Shown here: piece after piece, positions 29,490 to 41,817 of the stretch
How the letters are laid out: the number at the start of each line of letters is the position of its first letter
Numbering within the stretch: position 1 is the stretch's first letter
Assembly: GCA_039096225.1 (NCBI GenBank)
Contig: JBBPEB010000002.1
Span: forward strand, 496,001-560,000
Length of the DNA: 64,000 bases
Direction of reading: 5' to 3'
Source of the DNA: Blastocystis sp. Blastoise
Taxonomy: Eukaryota > Sar > Bigyra > Opalinata > Blastocystidae
Position numbers and translations under genes: made by a program
Notes under the pieces: generated by a model
Databases searched by the model: none
The model's input: the letters and a program-made list of their open reading frames with translations, nothing else
What the model was told of the DNA's origin: nothing

Positions 29490-30187
29490 TAAATGTTTTT
29501 ATATTTTTACTCAAAATACTCAGGATTTTTACGACAAAGACACAGTATTTTTCTTGAAAAGCTCTGGAGTTTCCTCAAAAGTTTAAAAAAAATCTCAAAC
29601 CTCTTAAAATTTATAAAATAGCTGTATTATATATGTTAATATATATTATTATTATTATCATCTTTTATTTGAATGAACCTATTATTGAGAGAATTATAAA
29701 ATGTAATCCATCTATAGTAATTATTCCATACTTAATGTATATATATATATATATATATATTCTCATATTTAAACACAGCCATTGGATTCTATTCACAGTC
29801 CAGTTAAATAAAATTACAAAATTGATAAAGACTTTCAGTATATTTAATACCTTTTTTTATATATATTATTAGAGTCATTGCTAGAAATACCCAAAAAAAC
29901 ATAATTATTTTAACTTACCCAAAAAATCGAATTGTTAGAAATACAAAAAAATACTAGAAATTTTTCCAAAATATCCAAGACTTTAAACAAAATTGTTAGA
30001 AATATCCACATTTTTCTCAAGACTCAAACGATTGTTATTTTGAAAACACAAATTTCTTAATAACCAATAAAATATTTTTTATTTCTTTTGTCAATATTAG
30101 AAAAAAGAAATCAAGAATATGGGTAATTTCCCAATAGTTAAGAATTTATGTAGTCAGTCTACAAGTTTATATTTGTATTTTTAAAAG

Positions 30188-30289
30188 TGCACTATTAGGC
30201 ACTTTTGACCTTTTAGAATAAATGATTGGCAGAATTCACATTTTTATCCAATCATTTTTCTTAAAATGTCAAAATGCCTAATAGTGGTG
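30188..30289. repeat. Fold-back repeat with arms of about 37 bp
   Basis: CTATTAGGCA...ATGATTGG on the left returns as CCAATCAT...TGCCTAATAG on the right around a loop of about 20 bp, with a few mismatches and single-base gaps. A MITE-like or hairpin element; no target duplication identified. Confidence 0.65.
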
Positions 30290-30316
30290 CCAAGTTGACA
30301 TTTGTATATTTTAAAA

Positions 30317-30459
30317 GTTCTAAATTAGCCGTTAATATTTATATGTTCTAACTTAACAGTTAATACTTTACATGTTCCAAGTCGACAGTTAATACTTTAC
30401 ATATTCCAAGTTGATAGTTAATACTCTGCATGTTCTAAGTTGGTATTTATATTTTTAAT
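30317..30459 (+). repeat. Five imperfect 28-29-bp tandem repeats
   Basis: Units start at 30317, 30345, 30374, 30403 and 30432. Consensus is GTTCTAAGTT-x-ACAGTTAATACTTTACAT with scattered changes. No coding or known regulatory meaning is seen. Confidence 0.7.
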
Positions 30460-31560
30460 ATGACAGTTTTGAATCTTTTCACACTTTCTTTCATAATAAA
30501 TGTTTTACTATGCTATTTATTGCTTTTTAACAGTTATAATTTGTTGGGTTATATTTTAAAATTTTAGTAATGAATTTCAATTTGTATACATTGATACATA
30601 AAACAAATAGAATCAAGTTAGAATGTAGCATACATAATCATAATAATATTAATCTAATCTAAATCAATTAAAATTATATTTATGATCATCTAAAGAATTT
30701 TAAAATATTAAATTTCTTATTTCTCTGTTCCACATTCTTATTGTTTATTCAAAATTGATAACTTTAATAATAATGTGAGTTCTTGCAAAATGAAGTCTGA
30801 TTTCTATAAATATATATTTTGTTAGTAATACCTTATTTATGTATAAAGAAAATTTTTTATCAACAGCTTATTCAATGGTAAATATAAAAAGGCATAAGTC
30901 TTTGCATAATTCCAATAGCTGTTTTCTAGATATCATAAGAAAATTCATATTATGCTCTCATTATATTTGTTCCATTAGTTTCAGATATAAATAAAAGTAG
31001 GAGCAAACTCAATTCAATAATAAATTATTCAATGATAATAGACATATAATAAAATAAACAGAAAAATAAATAAATAATTTACAACACGTAATTTTAAAAA
31101 ACGAACATAACAATATGCATATATTAATTGAATAAAACTAAATGTATTAATATTTATTTATCTTTATGTTGCCGTTTTCTTTTAGCTACTAATAAAACCC
31201 TATTTCTTGATATACTATTCGGCTTTTAATTTATGGAACTTTCGATAGCCTTTCTTTTCAATGAAGGAGTTCTATTTGTTCTAAAATTATAATATTTGTT
31301 AGTATGATTAGTGTCAGTATCATGAATTTTTTCTTTTTCAAATGTAGTTATTTCCTGAAAGTTTGCTATAATATCTTCCATGTCTTATCAATAACTTCTA
31401 ATTTTCTCTTTGAGTACGATTTTAATTTTGATAATATTTCAAGTAAACATCCATAGCTATAAATGGCCTGTCTACCGACATTCGAAACAAGATAAAGTGG
31501 TTTATGAAGAACATAATTTTCTTCATAGAATTGTAGATTTTCTTTAGAAAAATATCTATA

Positions 31561-31591
<31 letters not shown>

Positions 31592-31689
31592 ATAAGGTAG
31601 AATGTAATAGAGAAAAATATAGTACATATAATATAAAATATATTAATGAAATATACTGAGATTTATAATTCATATATTGATTAATTAAC

Positions 31690-32952
31690 TTGCTAATAGA
31701 CATACATTTAAAGATTTCTTCCGTATTATCTGAGAAAAAGAGGTTTTATTCGTTTTTAATAGGATATATAGTGTAATAGCATGCTCACATGGTGCATTAA
31801 GGTATTGATAAATCATACAAGAGCAAGTTTACTCTAAATAATTAACATGATACGAACTGTTATTATATCTAATATCACCAATTTTTATACCATTATTCCA
31901 GTTAATAACTTTTGCTTTTACTAATGTTTTTCCTACATCGTTAAGGATAGAATTCTTAATGGAATCATAAAGGATTGATAGAAGGAAATCATTGTTCCAC
32001 CATAATTTAAAGACAATCGAAATTGTTGCTGTTTCTCAACAGAGTAAGAATAGAAAGAAAAAATAAAATCAATAATATTAGATTTTCTAAATTCCTTTAG
32101 TACATTATTTAAGGAGTCTATCGTGAAGCTGGCAATATACCCATATCTTCTTATTGAAGTATTAGCAAACACACAATATACTTCTTTTGGTAGACTTGCA
32201 AGATAGTCCTGACAAGTTTTTTATCAATTCTAAAAATATTGCATTATACTCATCAATATTTGAAGCTAAGCACATGTCTTTAATTAACAAATATGAATTA
32301 TCTCTAAATTTCTTTAAGTTCTGAATCAAATGAAATGGGCAGAATAAATGTGATGATAATGGGAATAGAGAAGAAACAGTATTGATTAAACATTTTTGTC
32401 TATCATTAAAGAAAGTAAACTCTTCATTCTGTAGATTACTAGTACCCAATGATTGCTTAAAATGTGTTTAAAAGGAAGTTCATGTAGCTTAATTTTCACC
32501 TTCATATATGCCAAAAGCAAGTGGAACTACTTTTCGATCAAGGTTTACTGTACATGCAACAATTGAAACAAAATTCGAGTAGTAGAAGAATGTTCCATCC
32601 AAAAATATTAGCTTCTCACTGAGTTTCAATATTGAAAAGTTTCAATTGATGCTCGTGAAGAAGAATAAGAAGTGAGGCTCACCTTTCAATTGAATTGACT
32701 TAAATTTATCCTCCATAGACAAATTTTCAAAGTTATTATAATTAATAAGAGATTCACTACAATCATATGTATTTGCGTAAAATATTTGATAGATCGTTGG
32801 TGTCTAGTTTGCTTCCTTTCTTGATATTCTTCTTCATCATTTACAATTGTATCTTCTTCAGCAAACTCTTTTTCAGAGTTATCAGCATTATTTAAGTTTG
32901 TACTATCTAAAGCATCATCACTAGTATTTGCATTAATTTCGTTTCTTTCCAT
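31690..32952 (-). pseudogene. Mutator-like (MULE) transposase, broken
   Basis: Parts in order on the minus strand: an acidic N-terminus (32952-32686); F-L-D-G-T-F with catalytic Asp and V-P-L-A-F-G-I-Y-E-G-E-N near 32,610-32,490; F-F-N-D-R-Q-K-C-L-I-N with the second Asp, then C-P-F-H-L-I-x-N (32449-32162); a R-Y-G-x-x-[AT]-S region (32172-31933); and a SWIM-type finger C-S-C...N-A-P-C-E-H-A near 31,830-31,775. At least three stops or shifts separate them. Clearly a dead MULE; terminal repeats were not found. Confidence 0.8.
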
Positions 32953-33800
32953 TCTATACCATATCTTGAGAAATTATTATTATTATTAAATAGATCATAG
33001 ACTAGTGTTATAGAAAAATTAATATCCTTAATTTAGCAGCCCAAAAGTACGGTGTCTCATACACTTTTACTATTTATAGCTTTGTTATTAACTTTTATAA
33101 AGTAAAAATAACATCATAAAAATCGGAATACAATTTAGAAAATGGCCATTAAAATATTTTTCAAGAATTCAGAATTTCTGGCTAAAAACAGTAAAAAAAT
33201 ATTTTCACACAAAATTTTAGCCAAAATTATTGGATTATTTTTATTTTATCCAATATTCTTTTTTTTTTAAAACACACAGTTATCATTTTACATTATTATT
33301 GTTTTCTTGTTTTTATCATATCCACTCACATTGTTTATATTTATTTAAAAAAAAATAAATATTTACGGGTTAGTCTTATAAATAGTTTTGACAGGTAAAT
33401 TTGTTTATATTAAGAACTTAACAGCATATTAATACACAGATCACTAACTATAAACTCTAAAGTTGTTTTAAGTTGTCATGATAATGACCTTGACTACTCT
33501 GAAACAGCAATAACTCTTTTAAATAACAACAAAAGACAAACTGATATCCAACACATTCCTTTTAAATAAACTTATTTGAGCTTTAATGCATTTATTTAAC
33601 TCTATATCCGTTATAAATATGTTTTATATTTGTCATATACTTTTTAATAAAGAAATATTTGTTTCTAAAAATTTTAGTGTTTGACACACAATTTTATGAT
33701 CATTAGATCCCTGTCAATATTCAACATAGAATAAAATTTAAAAAATATTTGCAAACAATACAACCTAAATGTCATCTATGTTTCATATTTTTATTTAATA
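32953..33800. other. AT-rich spacer left of the Helitron
   Basis: No gene, RNA or clear repeat supported. It ends with A at 33800, which fits Helitron insertion between A and T. Confidence 0.5.
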
Positions 33801-33810
33801 CTAGCGGGTG

Positions 33811-33829
33811 GCATCGGCTTCGCCGATGC
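33811..33829 (-). terminator. Helitron 3' hairpin
   Basis: A perfect 8-bp stem with a 3-nt loop, 6 bases before the CTAG terminus. This is the rolling-circle termination hairpin typical of Helitrons. Confidence 0.85.
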
Positions 33830-34077
33830 TATGTGTCTATTAAGTCTGTTTTTGTCAATTATTTCTTTTCGTTAGCTATTAGATTTCTTTTGATAATGAT
33901 AAAGAATTATAAACTAAACAATATAAATTTTAAGAATTAATTATTAACAAATAATAAATAAACAAATAAATCATTGAAAACAGAAAAATAACAAAAGAAT
34001 ATTCATAAAACATAAGAAAAATAAGAAAAATAAGAAAATTGAAAAACATAACAAAAATACGAAAATAAAAAAATAAA

Positions 34078-37000
34078 TTACAATACTCCATTAAATACAC
34101 AATTTTTAGTATGCCATTCATTACTATTTCTGATTAATTGACCTTGATTAATATTATCATTCTTTATAAACATTTTTATACCATGAAAAGAACGTACTCT
34201 ACTTAAAGCAACATATAATTGACCATGACTAAATACAGGTCTTTCTAAATAAATACCTACATTTTGAAATGTTTGACCTTGTGATTTATTAATAGTCATA
34301 GCAAAAGCTAATCTGACAGGAAATTGTTTTCTACTTAACTTACATGGTAAATCACTATCATCTACTATAAATTTAATTCTTGGAATCAATACTATATCTT
34401 GTCCTTCTAACATATTATCAGTTCTTACTAATAATTGACTTCTTATTACATTTGGTTTTGTATCTAATACTACTAATCTCGTTCCATTACATAATCCTCT
34501 CTTTATATCTAAATTTCTTAATAACATAATAACTGAACCTCTTTTCAATTCTAAATCATGAGGTGGACATCCTTGAGGAATTAAACTATTTAAATATTCT
34601 GTACTATAAGCATCTCTTTCATCTATATCTTCTACTTCTTCTGCTAATTCATCATGACTATAATAATGATGAGAACTTGATCTTATCATATTTTGAATTC
34701 TTTCATTAATTAAAAATGCTTGTTCATTTGTTGCACATAATATACAATTTGAAGCTAATTTCTGTCTATATATATCTGTATTTGAATCATTAATAAATTC
34801 ATGAAATATCTCTTCACCTATATTCTCATCACAAATACATTCTCTTGGAATATGTACTTTATCTTTTGATAATAATCTTAATTCATTATTACATCTATCA
34901 CCATTTCCTATCTTCAATAAGAATTCTTTAAATTCTATTTCATTTGCATTTGCTCTCATATTTTCTGTTAATTGAAATTGATTAAATTCATTCCAAATAT
35001 CTAAATATTTAATACATAAAGGAACTATATCAGCTTCTTTTCCATGAGCTACTACTGGTAAACATTGTCTAAAATCTCCACCTAATACTATTGTTTTACC
35101 TGCAAATGGAATATCTATCTCATCATTATATAAGAATCTTAATAATCGATCAACTACTTTTAAAGCATATTTAGAAGCCATAGGAGCTTCATCCCATATT
35201 ATTATTTTACATTTCTTAATTTGTTCTGCTCTTGGAGATCCTCTTGAAATAGAAGAAGAAGAAGATTCATTTAATTCAAAAGGTAATCCAAATTGTGAAT
35301 GAGATGTTTTTCCTCCACATAATAAAGTAGCTGCAATACCTGTCCATGCAACTGCTATCACATCATCTATATTATTTCTTATTGATTTAATTATTGTATT
35401 ATAAAGAAATGTTTTTCCAGTTCCTCCTGGTCCATCTATAAAAAACATATTATTTCTATGAGGTTCATTATTATTCACTGATTCCATTATTGATTCATAT
35501 ACTCTTCTTTGTCCTTCATTCAATAAACTTATATTTCTTTCGGCTATTCTATGATCTTCTTCAAAATTAATTCCTTCAGATTCATAATCTATCATATTAG
35601 TATTATTATCAAATTGTGGTAAATTAGTACTTTGATATCCTCCATTATGTTTATTTGTATCTATGACACTTCTTATATGATTTAATGCTCTAGGTATACA
35701 ATATTCTTCTATTATTCTATTCACTTCATTATCTTCTGAATCTAATACATATGCATCTTGTCTATCTATACTTATATATTCATTTATATATTGATGAAAG
35801 AAATCATCTATCATATCATTCCTATAAGTATTCCAAATAGATAATGGATCAGTAATAGGATAATAAAAACAAAGTAAACCAAATAATTGTCTTAATTGCC
35901 AAGGAGTAGCATCTATTACTTCATTTGCAAGAATATCATAATATTCTGTATCATCTACTAATAATCCTCTTGCTATACAGGATTCTCTATATGTATTATA
36001 TATTTGGCCTTCATAACATTTTAAATCATCAAAACTTAATGGACGACTTACATGTAATAAAAGTATTCTTAAACAAAATAAATTATCATTTGTAGGATCC
36101 ATATAAGGAAGTCTTCCTATTACTTTATTATTTCTTCTTCTATGATTCCATTTCTTTAATTTTGAATCATATGTATAATATTTAGGAAATTCTATATAAG
36201 TTAAAATAGATGGTTCATCCATTGTTCCTCTTGATTCTTCATTTATATATAAATCATTCATTTTAAAATATGCTGTTAACATTGTATCTTGATTCATTAT
36301 TCTATCTAAAGCTCTTTCTTCATCTCCTTCCACATAATATACAGTTCTATCATTCTCATCATGAATATCTAAAGTAATTACACTCACATTACAATATTTT
36401 ATTGGAAATCCATATATTCTCCACATAGCTTCAGGAGCTGATAAATATCTTCCTTTTAAATAAGATTTCATTTCATTTGGTATTTCTATTTCATTTCTAT
36501 TTGAATTATTTGGATTATTACTATTAGCATTATTATTACTATTATCTTCTCTTTCTATTTCTGCATTAATAGAATCATGTCCTTTAAAAGCATATTTAAA
36601 TATATATTTAGGACTTCTTACTGAAGAACATACTTCTACATTAATATGACAACCTATTCTAAATGATAAATATGGATTATATGGAACTACCCATCTATTA
36701 TCTAAAGTATTATTTACATTTGATTGTCTACCTATTACATATACTCTACCATTATCTCTTCTTCTATAATTTGGATATCCATCTTCATTTATTGTAGTTT
36801 CATTTCTATAATCTTTTGGAAATTTCTTTGAACAATATTGTTGACCATTTATTTCTTTCATACATTGAGATGTTCTTGTATGAGGACCATGCATATTCAT
36901 TGAAGTAATAATTTCATATAATCTTGGATTCTTTATAGGATCAGGAATTTCTGCACATATATAGGAATCTATATCTTCAAGAGTTCTTAATTTATATTCA

Positions 37001-39580
37001 TTCTCTAAAGTAATTAAAATATGTGCATGAGGCATTCCTCTCTTCTGACATTCTATAGAATAACATATACATTTTACTTCTCCAAATACTTTAAAATTTG
37101 TTATCAAATGAGTTAAGATTTTCAATTTTATATAAAATACTCTATCTACTATATCAGGTCTCATCCAAGGTTGTTGACCTTCTTCTAATGATTCTAAGAT
37201 TTCTGGTCAATTTGGATTGCAAGTCATGGTTATAAATAAATCTGGTTTACCATAAGCTCTTACAATAGCCATTGTTTCTAAATAGGAATTCTTCATATAT
37301 CGAGGACCACCTACAAAACTTGATGGAATAATAACTGCTTTTCCAATTCTACTTCTTATATATTCATCACTAAATCCATTTCGTATCATCTCATTCACTG
37401 TATCTCTAAATACAGAATATTTCTCTGATCTTAATTTTGTTTGATTATTTGCTATAAATAATAATCTTGAATATTCTATTTTTGTAGCTGCATCAACCAT
37501 AAATTGTAATAATAATTTTTCAAATAATAATAAATAATTCTTATGATTAGGATGTCTTGTATATAATAAATAAGAATAGAATTCTCTTAATGAAATAGTA
37601 GGTATAGTATAAAATTCATTTCCTAAAATATCTAATGGAAATCCTCTTTCTGATCTATTTCTAAAAATTGGAATAATTCTCATCGATTTTGAATCATCTC
37701 CATTACTATCATTATTCTCTGTATGATTACTATTTATTCTATAATTATTTCTATTATTTAATTCATTTTCTACTTCTTCTATTATTTCATTCTCATTATT
37801 ATTATTATTAGTTGAATTTGAAATATTTCTATTATTATTATTATTATTTTGACGATTTAAATGTAATTCAGAATTACGTATAATATTAGAAGTAGATTCT
37901 AAACTCCATAATGGTAATCCATAAGGAAACATTAATGGATATATTAATGGATCACAAAATGGATTATTATAACTAAGATTTGTCATTTGTTGTTCTGATA
38001 TATTTTCATTATTATTTTCATTTTCATTTTCATTATTATTTTCATTATTATCATCATTTCTTCTTCTTCTTCTTGGATAACACGAAAGATTAATATTTGG
38101 TAAACCTTCATCATTTTGTTTTGGTATAATCATAGCTATTTCATTTGTTGTAGTAGGAACATTAAATCTTCTTCTATCATCATAATTACTTATTTTAAAT
38201 TGTAATTTTAAATTTACTTGTGAATAAGTAGTATTATTTATTCTTCTTGATTCTGTTACTTGTTCATGTAATGTTTTAAAAGATTCATATATTTTATTAT
38301 TATTTCTTATCATAGAATCAATACTTAATAATAAATCAGAAGATAATTCTGAAAACATACTATTTCCATTTCGAATATGAAGAGCTTCTTCTTCATCATA
38401 AATATATATTTGATTAAAAGAAGGAGGAGAATTATCAGAAGGATATAAATCACTCATAGAATGATATACATTACCATGAACTCTATAAAAATATGGTCCT
38501 GGACCATTCATTCTTGTTACTACATTAGAACATGACATAGAAGCAAAAGCAAAAGCATTATTATATCTTCTTATCTCATTTCTAAATAATTTATTATTTG
38601 GTGTCTGACTCTTTAATTGATTTAATAATTCATTTGGAAGATTTATAGGTGATTCTACTTTCACTTTCCCATTATTACAACACATTGTATAATTTGAATT
38701 TCTTGTAATGATATAATCATGATCTCCTTCATAATACTCAAAATCTATTCTTGAATTATTAATTAAGTTAATATATTTTTTATATGTAGAATATTTTGTA
38801 ATCTTATAATTTGTTTTTTCTGCTTCAAAATGAAGAGCTTCACAATGAATACAAACATGATTCATTTTACCTATATTATAATATTCATATATATTATTTC
38901 TATGAATATCTCTTTCATTCTCTTCTATTATTTGTTCTCCATTTCCTATACATAATATAATAATAGTTCTATTATCATAAAGAATTATAATAATATAATG
39001 ATATAATATTAAACATACTTAATTTAATACATGCTTCACAGTTTTCAAATCTTATTACAATAGGAATATTGCCATTATTTTCTTCATTATTATTTTCATT
39101 TTGATTATCTATATCTATATCGTTATTATTTGTAGAGTTTATTGGTTCTATTTGCAAAATAGGATTATTAGTAGTATTAGAAAGAATAATAGGTGTGAAA
39201 TCACTATCTGTACTTGAATCATTATCTGAAGTAGAAGAATCAAAATTAATTCTTCTTCTATGATTATTTATTTTTGCTGATAATAAATTATTATTATTAG
39301 GATTTTGAATAGGAGATATTTGATAATAATTTAATATATCTAATATCGATGATCTTGGCAGAGGAGGAATAATAGAATTATTATTATTATTATGAGAAGA
39401 AGAAGAAGAATTAATAATTCTTGAATCAAGAGGAGATAATCTAGGAGGTGTAATAATTCTTCCGTTCTTCGAACTGCAGAAGGGGGTATGCAAACCCCGC
39501 ATAGAGTCTGCGCGACGCGCGCAGCCATAAGCGGGGAAGTCATCCCCCCTTTTTGTTCTCGACGGAAGAATTAATAACAT
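34078..39580 (-). pseudogene. Helitron Rep/Pif1-helicase gene with one internal TGA
   Basis: Exon 1 is 39580-39019, then a 73-bp intron (39018-38946, GTATGT...TATAG), then exon 2 to 34078; phases agree. Domain order is a C-x-x-C zinc motif with A-L-H-F-E-A-E, a Helitron-like N region, HUH relaxase motif M-P-H-A-H-I-L-I near 37,030, K-Y-I-F-K-Y-A-F-K-G-H-D with the Rep tyrosines near 36,590, Pif1 helicase Walker A G-P-G-G-T-G-K-T near 35,430, and a C-terminal S-H-G-Q-L-Y-V-A-L-S-R-V. A TGA at 37204-37206 replaces the Trp of the conserved C-N-P-N-W-P-E-I. Otherwise open over about 1,800 codons, so the inactivation looks recent. Confidence 0.85.
39454..39573. repeat. GC-rich inverted-repeat insert in the Helitron N-terminal exon
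   Basis: Bounded by AATTCTTCCGT and its complement ACGGAAGAATT. The interior is GC-rich (CGCGACGCGCGCAG) and contrasts sharply with the flanking poly-Asn/Ser coding DNA. It supplies most of the first 40 codons of the predicted exon 1 (R-T-K-R-G-D-D-F-P-A-Y-G-C-A-R-R), so the real Helitron start may lie downstream. Probably a small MITE or captured sequence. Confidence 0.5.
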
Positions 39581-40175
39581 TTCTGAAGTAAAATAACCAT
39601 GGGAGTGTAGGGTAGTGTGTGTGTGTATTTATTTTTTCCCATGTTTATTTATTTTTAATTTATTTGTGTTCCGATTCCAACGTGAAACGTAAAGTGATCA
39701 AGGAGAAACTCATAGTAATCATAAAAGAAATAAAATACACAGTCCAACCCTCCCCTTTACAGGGAATATTCATGGGAAATGGCTCCATCGTTGGTAAAGT
39801 GAGTAAAATAATAACGGGAATACAGAAAGAAATACGAAAAGAAGCACAGAATGTGCTAAATAAACACACACCCCGACCCTCCCTTTATATAGAGAAAAGA
39901 TGAAATGGATGGTTCTATCTAAAAAGAAATAATAAAAATAATCACGGGAATATATAAAATAAAAATGTATGTATAGTGATCAATAAATAATATAAAAAGT
40001 CATGATAATCATAAAAAAATTTATATAAAAAGAGTAAAGTGATCAAGGTATGTATTTATAGTGGGTGAAAGAAAAGCTGGTGGTGGTGTGGTCATGTAAA
40101 AAGATGTACCCACCACCACGACTATAACGAGAGACTTTTGGAAACATGAGCGACCGTTATGGAAAAATATAAATT

Positions 40176-40226
40176 TTCGAGAACATTCTATAACATTCTC
40201 GAAACTTCTAGAACATTCGAGAACAT
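40176..40226 (+). promoter_or_regulatory. Heat-shock element array A
   Basis: Alternating TTC and GAA triplets every 5 bp: TTCGAGAACATTC, then TTCTCGAAACTTCTAGAA and CATTCGAGAACAT. It lies 86-136 bp before the ATG of recombinase A (40312). The spacing TTCnnGAAnnTTC is the classic HSF trimer site. Confidence 0.75.
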
Positions 40227-40311
40227 GAGAATCTTAGATATTTTATTTTGATTTTCTTATGTATTATTCTTTTGAAAATAGAAGTTTTAGAGATTCTACT
40301 TGAGAAAATCA

Positions 40312-41247
40312 ATGAAAAATACAAATTATGACAAGTATCTTTTGGTTATACAGAATTCAAATTATTCTGATATTTGGAAAAAACGTTTAACCAATTATTT
40401 CAATTTATATATTTTCCCATTACCATTTAAAAAGTTCTCAGAATTCTTAAAGAATCCTTATTCATTCATGGATTATATGGTAAATGAACGTAAAATCAAA
40501 ATTAGTCCAATGAAATCGTTATGTGAATTGATATTATTTATTATACGTAATGTTTCTTCATTAAATAAAGAATGTATTTTAAATAAATGGTGTGAATTTT
40601 ATGTGATTATCAATTCAATGTATGAAAAATATCTGGATAATAAGAAACGTACTTTAATTCAAGATCTTATTAAAGATGGTATTACGACTCCATATTTACA
40701 TGAATATCACGATAAATTAGAAAATTATAATCCATTACGATTAATATTAGATTTTTACTCCTATCTTCCTCCTGCTCGTGCTGATTATGCTCAATTATTC
40801 ATTCTATCACCAGAAGATACTATTGATCCAGCTATTCATAAGAATTATATTGTTTATGATAAAGAGAAACATACTGGTTCTATTCTATTAAATGATTATA
40901 AAACTGCTGGTAAATACTCTACAATTCAATTAGATGCACCAAAAGAATTGATTGAAGATCTAGAATTACTCTTAAAAAGAAAACCAAATCGTAAATTTAT
41001 ATTTGAATCTTCTGTAAGAACTGGATTTACTACTAAAGCATTTGATTGGTTTGTGAATAAGCATTTAAAACAAATCCATCCAAAATTGACCATTAATGCA
41101 TTAAGAAAATTATATGCTACAACTACAACCAATACATTCCAAGATATAGAAAATTCTGCTTCTGCTTTATGTCATAATGATTATACACATATTAATTCTT
41201 ATGTATCTTTAGAAAATAATAATTTATTTAAAAAATTAATTGAATAA
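40312..41247 (+). CDS. Tyrosine recombinase A, element 2 (311 aa)
   Basis: Ortholog of 2053-2988. The first true ATG is 40312; the open frame reaches 12 bases further upstream to a TTG. Catalytic-type residues are P-P-A-R-A-D-Y (Arg near 155), N-A-L-R-K-L-Y (Arg near 265), and C-H-N-D-Y-T-H-I-N-S-Y (His near 287, Tyr near 296). The frame is intact and likely active. It is the leftmost recognised gene of element 2 and directly follows heat-shock array A, which suggests stress-dependent expression and possibly stress-triggered excision. Strand-exchange function is known for the family; the regulation is inferred. Confidence 0.78.
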   Translation: MKNTNYDKYLLVIQNSNYSDIWKKRLTNYFNLYIFPLPFKKFSEFLKNPYSFMDYMVNERKIKISPMKSLCELILFIIRNVSSLNKECILNKWCEFYVIINSMYEKYLDNKKRTLIQDLIKDGITTPYLHEYHDKLENYNPLRLILDFYSYLPPARADYAQLFILSPEDTIDPAIHKNYIVYDKEKHTGSILLNDYKTAGKYSTIQLDAPKELIEDLELLLKRKPNRKFIFESSVRTGFTTKAFDWFVNKHLKQIHPKLTINALRKLYATTTTNTFQDIENSASALCHNDYTHINSYVSLENNNLFKKLIE

Positions 41248-41262
41248 TTTTATGTTTTTATG

Positions 41263-41275
41263 TTTGTTTTGTTTT
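41263..41275 (+). terminator. Gene-end motif TTTGTTTTGTTTT
   Basis: Starts 16 bp after the recombinase A stop, between convergent genes. Confidence 0.45.
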
Positions 41276-41320
41276 AATTTTGAATATAACTAAACAACTA
41301 GTAATAAAAGGATATAAAAA

Positions 41321-41695
41321 TTAATTAAAAGGTAAGAAAGATAAATTATTATTATTATTTTGATATTGATTTTGTTGTTGATTACTTTTCATAGTAGGCA
41401 TAAACATATTATTGGGTTGAATAAGATTTTTATCATCTTGATATTGATTCTCATTCTTCATATATTGTTTATCCAATAGCATTTCAAGACGTTGATGAAT
41501 CACAGGATCATCTATATAAAGTAGCATATTTCTACAATAACTTAGTTGTAAATCACTAAGATTCTTGTTGTTATTGTTATTTAAAAATTGTTCTAATAGA
41601 TTTGCTATTTCATTCTTTTTGGATTTAATTCCTTCTTCTTTTAGATTCTTCATCACACGACAAAAATAAGAATAACTAAGATATTTCTTGTTCAT
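41321..41695 (-). CDS. Conserved small viral protein, element 2 (124 aa)
   Basis: Ortholog of 3080-3565. The ATG at 41695 is chosen because the further upstream frame begins with TTG. Shared pattern: K-x-x-E-x-x-x-L-L-E-Q-F-L-N, then R-N-M-L-L-Y-I-D-D-P, then L-E-M-L-L-D. The C-terminus is Gln/Asn-rich. A heat-shock array (41791-41817) lies about 95 bp upstream in its orientation. Function unknown, but conservation of sequence and position beside the protease in both elements makes it a real viral gene. Confidence 0.65.
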   Translation of the reverse strand: MNKKYLSYSYFCRVMKNLKEEGIKSKKNEIANLLEQFLNNNNNKNLSDLQLSYCRNMLLYIDDPVIHQRLEMLLDKQYMKNENQYQDDKNLIQPNNMFMPTMKSNQQQNQYQNNNNNLSFLPFN

Positions 41696-41716
41696 TATTA
41701 AAATTAACCAATGATT

Positions 41717-41728
41717 AAACAAAACAAA
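41717..41728 (-). terminator. Gene-end motif TTTGTTTTGTTT, minus strand
   Basis: About 90 bp after the protease stop and 22 bp before the next minus-strand ATG. Confidence 0.4.
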
Positions 41729-41790
41729 TTAATTATATAAAACACTAATATAATAAATTAAAGATTCTACAAATAGAGCCAGTTCAAAAT

Positions 41791-41817
41791 GAATGTTCTA
41801 GAATGTTCTAGAATGTT
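41791..41817 (-). promoter_or_regulatory. Heat-shock element array B
   Basis: GAATGTTCTAGAATGTTCTA and a further GAATGTTT: six alternating units at 5-bp spacing, lying directly against the stop codon of the protease gene and upstream of the 41695 start. Confidence 0.7.

Larger units (their letters stand above)
29490..31689. other. AT-rich spacer with small repeats
   Basis: No supported gene. It contains a (TA)n run near 29,735, a fold-back repeat at 30188-30289, a five-unit 29-bp tandem repeat at 30317-30459, and another (TA)n near 31,570. Repeated words such as AGAAATA-C-CAAAAAA near 29,880-30,020 suggest decayed repeats. Confidence 0.5.
33801..39900 (-). mobile_element. Helitron, about 6.1 kb, near complete
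   Basis: On the minus strand it starts TCTTTTCTCTATATAAAGG at 39900 and ends with a hairpin (GCATCGGC-GAA-GCCGATGC, 33811-33829) followed by CCACCCG and CTAG at 33804-33801. Flanking bases are A at the 5' side and T at the 3' side, as expected for insertion between A and T without target duplication. It encodes one Rep/helicase gene. The right end lies only about 270 bp from the first heat-shock array of viral element 2. Confidence 0.8.

Noticed and set aside
29633-29872. Hydrophobic 79-codon frame
   Set aside because: It spans a (TA)n repeat and shows no homology or regulatory context.
37207-38865. Two separate Helitron genes split at 37,165-37,206
   Set aside because: Both parts are in the same frame and separated only by TGA at a conserved Trp, so this is one gene with a nonsense mutation.
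39660-39903. Open frames in the Helitron 5' region (94 and 69 codons)
   Set aside because: They overlap each other on opposite strands near the Helitron terminus and lack any recognisable feature.
40080-40122. GGTGGTGGTG/CACCACCACC inverted repeat as an element terminus
   Set aside because: Short, low-complexity, and not repeated elsewhere in the window; no duplication or junction evidence.
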